A model generated the notes under the pieces. That model did not search any database. It was not told the origin of the DNA and was given only the letters and a program-made list of their open reading frames with translations. Source: Saprospiraceae bacterium (GTDB lineage Bacteria; Bacteroidota; Bacteroidia; Chitinophagales; Saprospiraceae). From it: DNA of 5,906 nt. The stretch is taken from positions 1-5,906 of the forward strand of contig SKYC01000297.1 in assembly GCA_007128085.1 (NCBI GenBank), in the 5' to 3' direction. This document shows, one piece after another, positions 1 to 5,906 of this stretch (position 1 is its first letter; each line of letters begins with the position of its first letter). The translations under genes and the position numbers were made by a program.

Positions 1-638
1 AGTTGTTGAAGTATCTTAAACCACCCATTGGAAGTAAAATGCTTGATGTAGCTTGTGGAAATGGAAGGTACAGCATTTATCTGGCCGACAAGGGGTACGA
101 TGTTACGGGGATAGACATCAGTAACTCCAAGATTCAGGAGGCTTCAGAAAACACAGGTGACCATTTGCAGTTTTTTCGTCACGATATGCGCCTGCCGTTT
201 CGAAAGAATCACTTTGATTATGTATTTAATTTTTTCACCAGCTTCGGGTATTTTGAGAGGGATGAAGACCACGATCGGACCATTGCCAGTATCAGAGACA
301 ATCTCAAGGTCGGCGGCTGTTTTTTGCTCGACTATATGAATACGCCAAAGGTGATCGAGGAACTAGTGGAGGAGGAGGAGAGGGAGTTGGACGGGATCCA
401 TTTTTCAATAAAGAGGTATGTTGAAAATAACTTTATTGTGAAAAAAATTGAAATTCATCACCGCAACAGAGATTTTGAATTTATTGAGCGGGTTCGGGCT
501 TTTTACCTGGAAGATTTTCAACAAATGCTGGCGGACAATGGATTGGAGTTGAAAAAACATTTTGGAGACTATCGCCTGGGAGAATACGTGCCCTCCCAAT
601 CTGACCGATTGATCTTATTGGCTAAAAAAACAAATTGA
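1..638 (+). CDS. Class I SAM-dependent methyltransferase, 5' end missing
   Basis: Probably transfers a methyl group from S-adenosylmethionine; the acceptor cannot be read from the sequence. Numbering from the first full codon at position 3, the glycine-rich SAM motif I is DVACGNGRYS at residues 15-24. The acidic residue that usually contacts the SAM ribose is D38 in GIDIS, a motif-II-like HDMRLPF lies at 60-66, and FDYVF at 71-75 fits the following core strand. The C-terminal half (about 115-211) ends in a strand-like RLILLAKK. The frame is open to the left edge and opens with two TTG codons, which I do not take as the start: only 14 residues precede motif I, whereas this kind of methyltransferase normally has some 35-50. 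The gene therefore most likely starts upstream of the window. It ends at TGA 636-638, tail to tail with the Usp gene. Fold assignment is firm; substrate is unknown. Confidence 0.85.
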   Translation, partial: LLKYLKPPIGSKMLDVACGNGRYSIYLADKGYDVTGIDISNSKIQEASENTGDHLQFFRHDMRLPFRKNHFDYVFNFFTSFGYFERDEDHDRTIASIRDNLKVGGCFLLDYMNTPKVIEELVEEEERELDGIHFSIKRYVENNFIVKKIEIHHRNRDFEFIERVRAFYLEDFQQMLADNGLELKKHFGDYRLGEYVPSQSDRLILLAKKTN

Positions 639-656
639 TTGAATGCGAATTCCTGT

Positions 657-1481
657 TCAGATTTTCTTTAAGATGAGAACCGGAATGTGGGAGTGAAGGA
701 TGAGTTCTTCGGTATAAGATCGCTCGAACAACTTGTCGAGAAAGCTGTATTTTTTAGAAAACAGAACCAGTAAGTCCGGTTTTTCTTTTTCAGAAAACCT
801 TAGAATCCCGTCCACTACTTCGATGGAATCGATCAAATGAAAATCAACTTCAGGACAGTCCGCGTATTTGTCAATGAGTTTTTTCATTCGGTCAACCATC
901 AGCGGGTTATTGGCAATGTTTACGTCAAACACACTCAATTGCTTTCCTACAATCGCGGTCAAATCCCGAACGGCCTCAAATTTTTCCTCATCAAAATACA
1001 TATAGTCCAGCCCCAGGGCCAGTTTTTGAATTTCGGAAAAATTGGCTTTAACAGGGATTGCGAGCAGATTCCCCTCAACCAACTTTAAAACATTTCTGGT
1101 AGTGCTGCCCAGGATGTGATCCCGAAGATTGTTGAGGCCCTCCGTTCCCATACAGACCAGATCGAAGTTTTCCTCATTGGCTTTTTCACTGATGATCTGA
1201 GAAACTTTTTGATTGCTGAGAATAACGACCCTCTCTGTTTTTACCTTGATGGAGCTACTTGCCTCAACTGATTCCTGGAAGTTGAGAAGGGCCTGTTCAA
1301 ATTTTCGCTCATTGACCAGGTTAAAAACTTTGCTGTTGTATACCCCGTCATCGAGTCGGTCTTTTTGCACCGTAACTAAGTGCAATTCCGCCCCTTTGTA
1401 GAGAGAGCTGAGGTGGTGTGCAAAATAAAGGGCGTTCAGTGAAGCTGCCGAAAAGTCAATGGCACACAATATTTTTTTCAT
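657..1481 (-). CDS. Universal stress protein with two UspA domains, the second degenerate
   Basis: A cytoplasmic stress-response protein of 274 residues, twice the size of a single UspA domain. Domain 1 (about 1-147) opens with MKKILCAIDFS, the usual first strand and conserved aspartate, and carries the complete ATP-binding pattern G-2x-G-9x-G-S: G112, G115, G125, S126, followed by a strand ending AIPVKA. Domain 2 (about 152-274) repeats the fold, ending HIPVLILKK, but the equivalent positions are S242, Y245 and S255, so the glycine pattern is lost and this half probably does not bind ATP in the usual way. The start is ATG at 1479-1481; GAGG lies only three bases before it, a close but plausible ribosome site. 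The PiT-like gene ends 30 bases upstream on the same strand, with no terminator visible between, which suggests cotranscription. Usp proteins are commonly stress-regulated; no specific role can be deduced. Confidence 0.9.
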   Translation of the reverse strand: MKKILCAIDFSAASLNALYFAHHLSSLYKGAELHLVTVQKDRLDDGVYNSKVFNLVNERKFEQALLNFQESVEASSSIKVKTERVVILSNQKVSQIISEKANEENFDLVCMGTEGLNNLRDHILGSTTRNVLKLVEGNLLAIPVKANFSEIQKLALGLDYMYFDEEKFEAVRDLTAIVGKQLSVFDVNIANNPLMVDRMKKLIDKYADCPEVDFHLIDSIEVVDGILRFSEKEKPDLLVLFSKKYSFLDKLFERSYTEELILHSHIPVLILKKI

Positions 1482-1511
1482 AATCCTCAGGTTTTAGCCA
1501 AAAGTAAAAAA

Positions 1512-2483
1512 TTAGAGATCAGAAAATCCCCTGATGATATAAACCAAAGCGATACTAATAAACAAACCCAGGGTCACTTTACCCAGGTCTAAAAATACGT
1601 TTTTCCAGGCAGAAGAGTTGAGTTTGCCCAATCTCCACCTGACTGCGAGTTCTCTACCGGCAAGCAGTCCGAGAAACACCCAGGTAGTACTCATTGGGAC
1701 ATTGTTGAGCTCTTTGAAATAAAATAAAATAATACCGTAAGTAAGGTCAATGATCGTTGCCGATCGAATATCGGTTGTATTGGTTTTTACCTTAACGATC
1801 TCCTGGATTTTCCCACCTCTGGCACTGAAAATAAAAGCCAGCATGCTCAAAATAATAACCAGAGAGGCGATCAGTTCATTAAAACTCAGATCTCTGGGAA
1901 GGTAAACAAAAATATTGGCAAAATCCTGGATCAACCACATCGACCAGAGAAAACCTGTGGAACACAATTGAAATATAGACCACATAGTTTTGTTGGTTCC
2001 GTGAAGGGGCCTTTCCATAAACTTCCTTTCCAGGAGATTGGTCACCAACAGATAAACAACTATGGCTGCAACGAATGCGACAAAATAACCGGATACGGAT
2101 TTGAACATCATGGAGCCCAGGTTTTCCGGATTGAAAAAAGTGAGAACCATGAACGAGGTACTGACGGGTATTCCAAAACGCGTGATGGTCAACAGTACCA
2201 GCGGCGGAATGAGGTAATACCAGGCCATAGGATCCGGAAGTGGATAGCGCTCGAGGCGTTGGTAAGAGACATCGCCACCGACTCCGTCCCCGGAAAAACT
2301 GGTATACCAACCGTAGACCAGTGTGAAGGTAAGAACGACCGATGCAAACAGCCACAACAGGTACCAGGGCCGCTTTTCATTAGAGCTGATAAAGGTCCCG
2401 AGGGTTTGGATGGCATCGTTCCCGACCACCGCGTAAGAGGCGAGGATGAACCCGCCCCACATAACCATAAATTCTATACTCAT
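1512..2483 (-). CDS. PiT-like (inorganic phosphate transporter family) membrane protein
   Basis: An integral inner-membrane protein of 323 residues with many hydrophobic segments (about 10-30, 42-60, 88-117, 130-150, 205-220, 243-257, 264-280, 300-318). Two half-repeats recall the PiT/PHO4 family: GNDAIQTLGT at 21-30 with IPVSTS at 105-110, then QDFAN at 186-190 with VPMSTT at 262-267. Classical members have GANDVANA and PVSTTH in each half, so both copies are recognisable but altered: the second GAND has become IQDF, and the histidine after ST(T) is F or W. Family members move phosphate, or in some cases sulfate, with cations; the ion here is uncertain. I chose ATG at 2481-2483 because the protein then begins MSIEF. 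A TTG at 2505-2507 would add eight residues, but TTG starts are rare and no ribosome site precedes it; AAGAAG lies just before the ATG. It is probably the first gene of a unit with the downstream Usp gene. Confidence 0.65.
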   Translation of the reverse strand: MSIEFMVMWGGFILASYAVVGNDAIQTLGTFISSNEKRPWYLLWLFASVVLTFTLVYGWYTSFSGDGVGGDVSYQRLERYPLPDPMAWYYLIPPLVLLTITRFGIPVSTSFMVLTFFNPENLGSMMFKSVSGYFVAFVAAIVVYLLVTNLLERKFMERPLHGTNKTMWSIFQLCSTGFLWSMWLIQDFANIFVYLPRDLSFNELIASLVIILSMLAFIFSARGGKIQEIVKVKTNTTDIRSATIIDLTYGIILFYFKELNNVPMSTTWVFLGLLAGRELAVRWRLGKLNSSAWKNVFLDLGKVTLGLFISIALVYIIRGFSDL

Positions 2484-2544
2484 TCGCTTCTTGTTATGAG
2501 GCTGCAAAAATCTATAGCAATCTCCGATTGGTCACATTTTTAAG

Positions 2545-2561
2545 ATTAACTAATTGTTAAT
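2545..2561. promoter_or_regulatory. Dyad ATTAAC-N5-GTTAAT upstream of the PiT-like gene
   Basis: The two six-base arms at 2545-2550 and 2556-2561 are exact reverse complements around TAATT. The dyad lies 62-78 bases before the ATG of the PiT-like gene, where an operator could sit. In DNA this A/T-rich a match of this size may well arise by chance, and no regulator is linked to it, so operator function is only a suggestion. Confidence 0.25.
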
Positions 2562-2731
2562 TAATACGGCAGGTGAAGTGGGGTGTTTAAGATGGAACAG
2601 AAAAAAAAGAAAGGAAAAGTATTTATCGTTAGAATCCTCCGTGGTCATGGTCTGTTTTCTTGCCGCTTGTACCTCAATAAGTGTTTGTACAGAGTTTCTG
2701 AGGAAAGTTATAAACTATCACCGGATAATTC

Positions 2732-2739
2732 TATTTTTG
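2732..2739 (+). promoter_or_regulatory. Candidate Bacteroidota-type -7 element (TATTTTTG)
   Basis: TATTTTTG matches the known Bacteroidota -7 consensus TAnnTTTG exactly and is followed by C. The -33 element, normally TTG 17-23 bases upstream, is only approximated by TTA at 2708-2710, 21 bases away. If used, transcription would begin near 2745 and give argS a leader of about 150 bases that includes the 2864-2880 dyad. No other exact plus-strand match was noticed between here and argS. Confidence 0.3.
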
Positions 2740-2863
2740 CACCAGGACAACGACAACTATATAACTCCATTGAAACGAGCTTTACGTTTTTTCATTAAAA
2801 ATTTGCACAGAGGTGAATGATTAAAATAAGTTGCATGTGAGTTCCTGAAGATATTCCAATTTT

Positions 2864-2880
2864 TTGCATACTTTATGCAA
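2864..2880. promoter_or_regulatory. Perfect dyad TTGCATA-CTT-TATGCAA before argS
   Basis: Seven-base arms at 2864-2870 and 2874-2880 are exact reverse complements around CTT. The right arm contains the upstream ATG (2875-2877) of the argS frame, so the dyad ends 18 bases before the preferred start at 2899. It could be an operator or an RNA hairpin near the translation start. TTGCAT also occurs at 2831-2836, exactly 33 bases (about three helical turns) before the left arm. Function is inferred only. Confidence 0.35.
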
Positions 2881-2898
2881 GTAAAAAGTTTTAAACCA

Positions 2899-4743
2899 AT
2901 GATGATTTTCAATAAACTGGTGTCCGTAGTGACGGACTATTTAAATGCTCAATACGGATTGGAAATCCGGGAGTCTGCTGTTCAGTTTCAACCTACCAGA
3001 AAAGAATTTGAAGGGGATTACACCCTGGTGGTATTTCCACTCGCAGCAAAAGTGAGCAAATCTCCCGTTTCTTTTGCCGAAGAATTGGGGGAGCACATGA
3101 TGGTCCAATCGGATTACGTAGAGGCATACAATGTAGTCAAGGGTTTTTTAAATTTTTCTCTTTCAGCCCGTTTTTGGAAAGAAATATTGGAATGGACCGG
3201 GGATGTAGGAGTTCACTTTAAACAATTGGACAAGAAGGGACGCCTGGTTTTGGAATACTCCTCTCCAAATACCAATAAACCACTGCACCTTGGCCATATC
3301 CGAAATATACTGTTGGGGTGGGCCATGTATAAAATCAAGCAGCGCTGTGGCTACGAGTTGATCAGGACTCAGATTGTGAACGATCGGGGAGTGGCGATTT
3401 GCAAAAGCATGTGGGCATGGAAAAATTGTTCAAGTGGAGAAACACCGGAATCCAGCGGAATAAAGGGTGATCATCTCATTGGAAAATACTATGTAATATT
3501 CGATAAAAAATTGAAAGAGGAGTACCTCGATTGGCAAAAAAGCAGGGAGGCTGAAGCTTGCCTGAAAGAGAGGGTCGGAAAGGACGAGAATGCCGAGGCA
3601 TTTTTTAAGCGTTTCAAAAACGATTACTTCAATGAGTTCAGTAAAATAGGTAAAGAGGTCAGAGACATGCTCCGAAAATGGGAGGAGGGGAATACCGAAG
3701 TGACTGCCCTTTGGGAGAAAATGAACAGTTGGGTTTACGACGGCTTTGATGAAACCTACGAAAAACTTGAGGTGACTTTCGATAAGACTTATTACGAGTC
3801 AGATACGTATAAACTCGGAAAAAAACTGGTAGAGGAAGGTTTGGAAAAAGAGACCTTTTTTCAAAAAGAGGACGGATCGATCTGGGTGGATCTCTCCGAT
3901 TCGGGCATGGACGAAAAATTATTGCTCAGGTCCGACGGCACCTCTGTATATATGACACAGGATATAGGCACTGCCAGAGTGAGGTACGACGACTTCCAAA
4001 TGGATGAAATGATCTATGTGGTTGGGAATGAACAAGACTATCATTTTAAGGTGCTGTTTGAAATTTTAAAAAGACTGGGTGAAAGTTATGCCGAAGGCCT
4101 GTATCACCTGTCGTACGGGATGGTGGATTTGCCGGATGGTCGAATGAAGAGCAGGGAGGGCAATGTGGTGGATGCCGATGATTTGATAGAGGAGGTGATA
4201 AATACCGCTGCGAAAAATGTGGAGGAAAGAGGGGATATGGCTCATTTGTCTGAGGAAAATCAAAAGGAAAATATCCGGCGCATTGCGATGGGCGCACTGA
4301 AATTCCACTTACTCAAAGTCAATCCGAAAAAAAGAATGGTCTTCAATCCTGAAGAATCAGTGGATATGCAGGGCCATACCGGACCTTATGTACAGAATGC
4401 TTTTGTAAGAATTCAATCCATTTTAGGAAAAACAGAAGAATACCCCTTTGAGTTGATGGAGGATTACTGGAAAATAAATGAGGAAGAGCGTTCCCTCATT
4501 CAGCTGATGCTATCTTACGGAGAAGTGATTGTAAGGGCCGGGGAGGAACAAGATCCCTCTCATTTGGCCAATTACCTATATCACCTGGCCAGAACCTTTC
4601 ATCGGTTTTATCACGAACACAGAATTATCAATGCAGAGTCGGAGGCTGCAGCAGCTTTCAGATACCACCTGATAAAACATGTTTCCGCTTATTTTGAGGA
4701 TGGAATGGAGTTGCTCGGTATTTCTATGCCCTCGCGCATGTAG
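2899..4743 (+). CDS. argS: Arginyl-tRNA synthetase (ArgRS)
   Basis: Cytoplasmic class I synthetase that activates arginine with ATP and loads it on tRNA-Arg. From ATG 2899 it has 614 residues, near the usual 560-600. The N-terminal tRNA D-loop-binding domain (about 5-90) contains TRKEFEGDYTLVVFP. The Rossmann catalytic core begins with EYSSPNTNKPLHLGHIRN, whose HLGH (130-133) is the HIGH signature. The second signature is RMKSREG (415-421) in place of KMSKS, a variant usual in ArgRS. GHTGPYVQNA (492-501) leads into the C-terminal DALR anticodon-binding domain. The frame extends upstream to ATG 2875, adding eight residues, but that codon lies inside a perfect dyad and is preceded by TTT; family members usually begin close to the IFN segment, which favours 2899 or the adjacent ATG at 2902. 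None of these has a clear Shine-Dalgarno. glnS follows after 85 bases on the same strand. No key residue appears missing. Confidence 0.97.
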   Translation: MMIFNKLVSVVTDYLNAQYGLEIRESAVQFQPTRKEFEGDYTLVVFPLAAKVSKSPVSFAEELGEHMMVQSDYVEAYNVVKGFLNFSLSARFWKEILEWTGDVGVHFKQLDKKGRLVLEYSSPNTNKPLHLGHIRNILLGWAMYKIKQRCGYELIRTQIVNDRGVAICKSMWAWKNCSSGETPESSGIKGDHLIGKYYVIFDKKLKEEYLDWQKSREAEACLKERVGKDENAEAFFKRFKNDYFNEFSKIGKEVRDMLRKWEEGNTEVTALWEKMNSWVYDGFDETYEKLEVTFDKTYYESDTYKLGKKLVEEGLEKETFFQKEDGSIWVDLSDSGMDEKLLLRSDGTSVYMTQDIGTARVRYDDFQMDEMIYVVGNEQDYHFKVLFEILKRLGESYAEGLYHLSYGMVDLPDGRMKSREGNVVDADDLIEEVINTAAKNVEERGDMAHLSEENQKENIRRIAMGALKFHLLKVNPKKRMVFNPEESVDMQGHTGPYVQNAFVRIQSILGKTEEYPFELMEDYWKINEEERSLIQLMLSYGEVIVRAGEEQDPSHLANYLYHLARTFHRFYHEHRIINAESEAAAAFRYHLIKHVSAYFEDGMELLGISMPSRM

Positions 4744-4828
4744 GGATGTTAAAGTCAAAGTTAAGGGTGCATGAAACGAATGAATCGCACCGAAATATTA
4801 AATTCAAAAAGAGTTAAAAAGTAAAGCA
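4744..4828 (+). other. argS-glnS spacer with a weak inverted repeat, no terminator
   Basis: This 85-base A/T-rich gap contains GGTGC (4766-4770) and its reverse complement GCACC (4787-4791) around a 16-base loop. No T-run follows, so it is not a rho-independent terminator. No good TAnnTTTG element was seen, and the bases before the glnS ATG are purine-rich without a clear Shine-Dalgarno. Read-through from argS into glnS seems likely. Confidence 0.4.
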
Positions 4829-5906
4829 ATGGAGGAAAGAGCATCGAAGAATTTTATCGAACAAATCATTGAGGAGGATTTGAAGGCAGGGAAGTTTCCC
4901 GACGGAATAAAAACGCGTTTTCCTCCCGAACCCAACGGTTACTTACACATTGGACACGCCAAGTCCATCGTGTTGAATTTTGGTTTGACAAAACAGTACA
5001 AGGGAACTACCAATCTGAGATTTGACGATACCAATCCGGAAACCGAAAGCAATGAATATGTGGAATCCATCAAAAGAGATATACGGTGGTTGGGATACGA
5101 TTGGGAGGGCAGGGAGTATTACACCTCAGATTACTTCGATCAACTCTATGAATTCGCATTGAAACTGATCCGGGCCGGATTGGCGTATGTGGATGACTCC
5201 AAACCGGATGTAATCCTGGAAGAAAAAGGGACCGTTACGGAGCCGGGAAAAGAGAGCCGTTTTCGAAACAGGGGGGTAGAGGAGAATTTAAAGCTGTTCG
5301 AGGGGATGAAAGAGGGGGAATTTGACGAGGGCAGCCGGGTACTTCGCGCCAAAATAGATATGGCCCACCCCAATATGCATATGAGAGATCCCGTATTGTA
5401 CAGGATAAAAAAAATGGCACACCACCGGACGGGTAATGATTGGAATATTTACCCCATGTACGATTTCGCGCACGGTCAGTCCGACTCAATTGAAGAAATT
5501 ACTCACTCTCTTTGCACGCTTGAATTTGAAAATCATAGACCGCTGTACAATTGGTTGATTGAAAAACTCGGAATATACCCTTCCCGTCAGATTGAGTTTG
5601 CGAGATTGAATCTGAACTTCACGGTTATGAGCAAGAGAAAACTGGCCCAACTGGTAGAAAAGGGTGTGGTCAGTGGTTGGGACGATCCCCGAATGCCGAC
5701 CATTTCCGGAATGCGCAACCGCGGATATACCCCTGCTGCGATTCGCATGTTTTGCGAAAAGGTTGGAATAGCCAAGCGCGATAATGTGATCGATATTTCA
5801 CTCCTGGAGTTTTGTGTCAGAGAAGATCTGAACAAAGTGGCCGATCGCAGAATGGCGGTACTCGATCCGGTAAAGTTGATCATCGAAAATTACGAAGCCG
5901 GCCAAA
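4829..5906 (+). CDS. glnS: Glutaminyl-tRNA synthetase (GlnRS), 3' end missing
   Basis: Cytoplasmic class I synthetase that attaches glutamine directly to tRNA-Gln. The frame is open from ATG 4829 to the right edge, giving 359 of an expected 550 or so residues; the missing part is mainly the C-terminal anticodon-binding beta-barrels. FPPEPNGYLHIGH at 31-43 holds the HIGH signature, and the proline-asparagine context is typical of GlnRS rather than bacterial GluRS. DDTNP is at 66-70, MRDPVLYRIK at 185-194, THSLCTLEF at 225-233, and the KMSKS equivalent VMSKRK at 266-271. Residues known in E. coli GlnRS to contact glutamine have counterparts here at nearly the same numbers: R30, D66, Y211, H215 and C229. 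The start fits because the protein opens with the usual short helix NFIEQIIEEDL. A glnS gene implies direct tRNA-Gln charging, as known in Bacteroidota and gamma-proteobacteria. It is probably cotranscribed with argS. Confidence 0.97.
   Translation, partial: MEERASKNFIEQIIEEDLKAGKFPDGIKTRFPPEPNGYLHIGHAKSIVLNFGLTKQYKGTTNLRFDDTNPETESNEYVESIKRDIRWLGYDWEGREYYTSDYFDQLYEFALKLIRAGLAYVDDSKPDVILEEKGTVTEPGKESRFRNRGVEENLKLFEGMKEGEFDEGSRVLRAKIDMAHPNMHMRDPVLYRIKKMAHHRTGNDWNIYPMYDFAHGQSDSIEEITHSLCTLEFENHRPLYNWLIEKLGIYPSRQIEFARLNLNFTVMSKRKLAQLVEKGVVSGWDDPRMPTISGMRNRGYTPAAIRMFCEKVGIAKRDNVIDISLLEFCVREDLNKVADRRMAVLDPVKLIIENYEAGQ

Larger units (their letters stand above)
2484..2898. other. Divergent intergenic region between the PiT-like gene and argS
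   Basis: About 415 bases, A/T-rich, between two genes read away from each other, so it should hold both promoters. It contains two short dyads (2545-2561 and 2864-2880), three copies of TTTTTGCA (2734-2741 and 2861-2868 on plus, 2503-2510 on minus), and one exact TAnnTTTG at 2732-2739. On the minus strand TAGATTTT at 2507-2514 matches TAnnTTTG in seven of eight positions. If it were the PiT-like promoter, transcription would begin downstream of the TTG candidate, which favours the ATG at 2483; no TTG element sits at the right distance, so this is weak. Two overlapping small plus-strand ORFs (2554-2820, 88 codons; 2583-2798, 71 codons) have no clear ribosome site and no recognisable family; I do not call either as a gene. 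No tRNA, riboswitch or rho-independent terminator was recognised. Confidence 0.6.

Noticed and set aside
364..385. GGA-rich triplet repeat in the methyltransferase gene
   Set aside because: It simply encodes a run of glutamates (VEEEERE); no evidence for a variable repeat.
639..656. Possible bidirectional terminator between the convergent genes
   Set aside because: Only a four-base stem (GAAT/ATTC around GCGA, 641-652) could be found and there is no T-run on either side at the right place.
723..740. Inverted repeat CTCGA/TCGAG
   Set aside because: It is short, lies within the Usp coding sequence, and is explained by codons; nothing suggests a regulatory role.
837..1401. Plus-strand ORFs of 62-83 codons opposite the Usp gene
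   Set aside because: They are antisense to conserved UspA-domain coding sequence and show no family features.
1879..2355. 158-codon minus-strand ORF in another frame of the PiT-like gene
   Set aside because: It overlaps the real gene on the same strand, has a Cys/His/Arg-rich composition and shows no motif.
1968..2543. 191-codon plus-strand ORF opposite the PiT-like gene
   Set aside because: It is rich in charged and polar residues with no recognisable domain, while the minus strand gives a coherent multi-pass membrane protein with paired family motifs. It is a shadow frame.
4046..4308. Two overlapping minus-strand ORFs of 80-83 codons inside argS
   Set aside because: They lie opposite the KMSKS-region coding sequence of a certain gene and have Pro/His-rich low-information sequence typical of antisense frames.
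4766..4791. GGTGC/GCACC hairpin as a terminator after argS
   Set aside because: The stem is only five bases with a 16-base loop and the following sequence is GAAATATTAA, not a T-run.
5146..5883. Several minus-strand ORFs of 61-98 codons inside glnS
   Set aside because: The plus strand encodes unmistakable GlnRS with all catalytic motifs; the antisense frames have no domain or ribosome site.

Overview
This window looks like ordinary chromosomal DNA from a member of the Bacteroidota. The evidence is indirect. The ArgRS and GlnRS sequences resemble the forms usual in that phylum, Shine-Dalgarno sequences are weak or absent before most starts, and A/T-rich leaders include one exact match to the Bacteroidota-type promoter element TAnnTTTG. 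Genus cannot be told from the sequence. No phage, transposon, CRISPR, rRNA or tRNA signature was seen.

Layout, left to right. (1) Positions 1-638, plus strand: the 3' part of a class I SAM-dependent methyltransferase gene cut by the left edge. (2) Positions 657-2483, minus strand: two genes read leftwards, first a PiT-like (inorganic phosphate transporter family) membrane protein, then 30 bases later a tandem UspA-domain universal stress protein whose stop lies only 18 bases from that of the methyltransferase (tail to tail). (3) Positions 2484-2898: an A/T-rich divergent intergenic region with two 17-base dyads, a recurring TTTTTGCA octamer, one good TAnnTTTG element and a doubtful broken small ORF. 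(4) Positions 2899-5906, plus strand: argS (complete) followed after 85 bases by glnS (first 359 codons, cut by the right edge).

Functionally there are two divergent units: a transporter/stress-protein pair, and a pair of class I aminoacyl-tRNA synthetases that charge tRNA-Arg and tRNA-Gln. The PiT/Usp pairing echoes the pitA-uspB-uspA neighbourhood of E. coli, but whether this transporter moves phosphate is unproven, because its family signatures are diverged.

I did not find a convincing undescribed system. The points most worth a second look are the regulatory architecture of the divergent region (including a dyad that covers one possible argS start codon), the diverged PiT signatures, and the half-degenerate nucleotide site of the tandem Usp protein.
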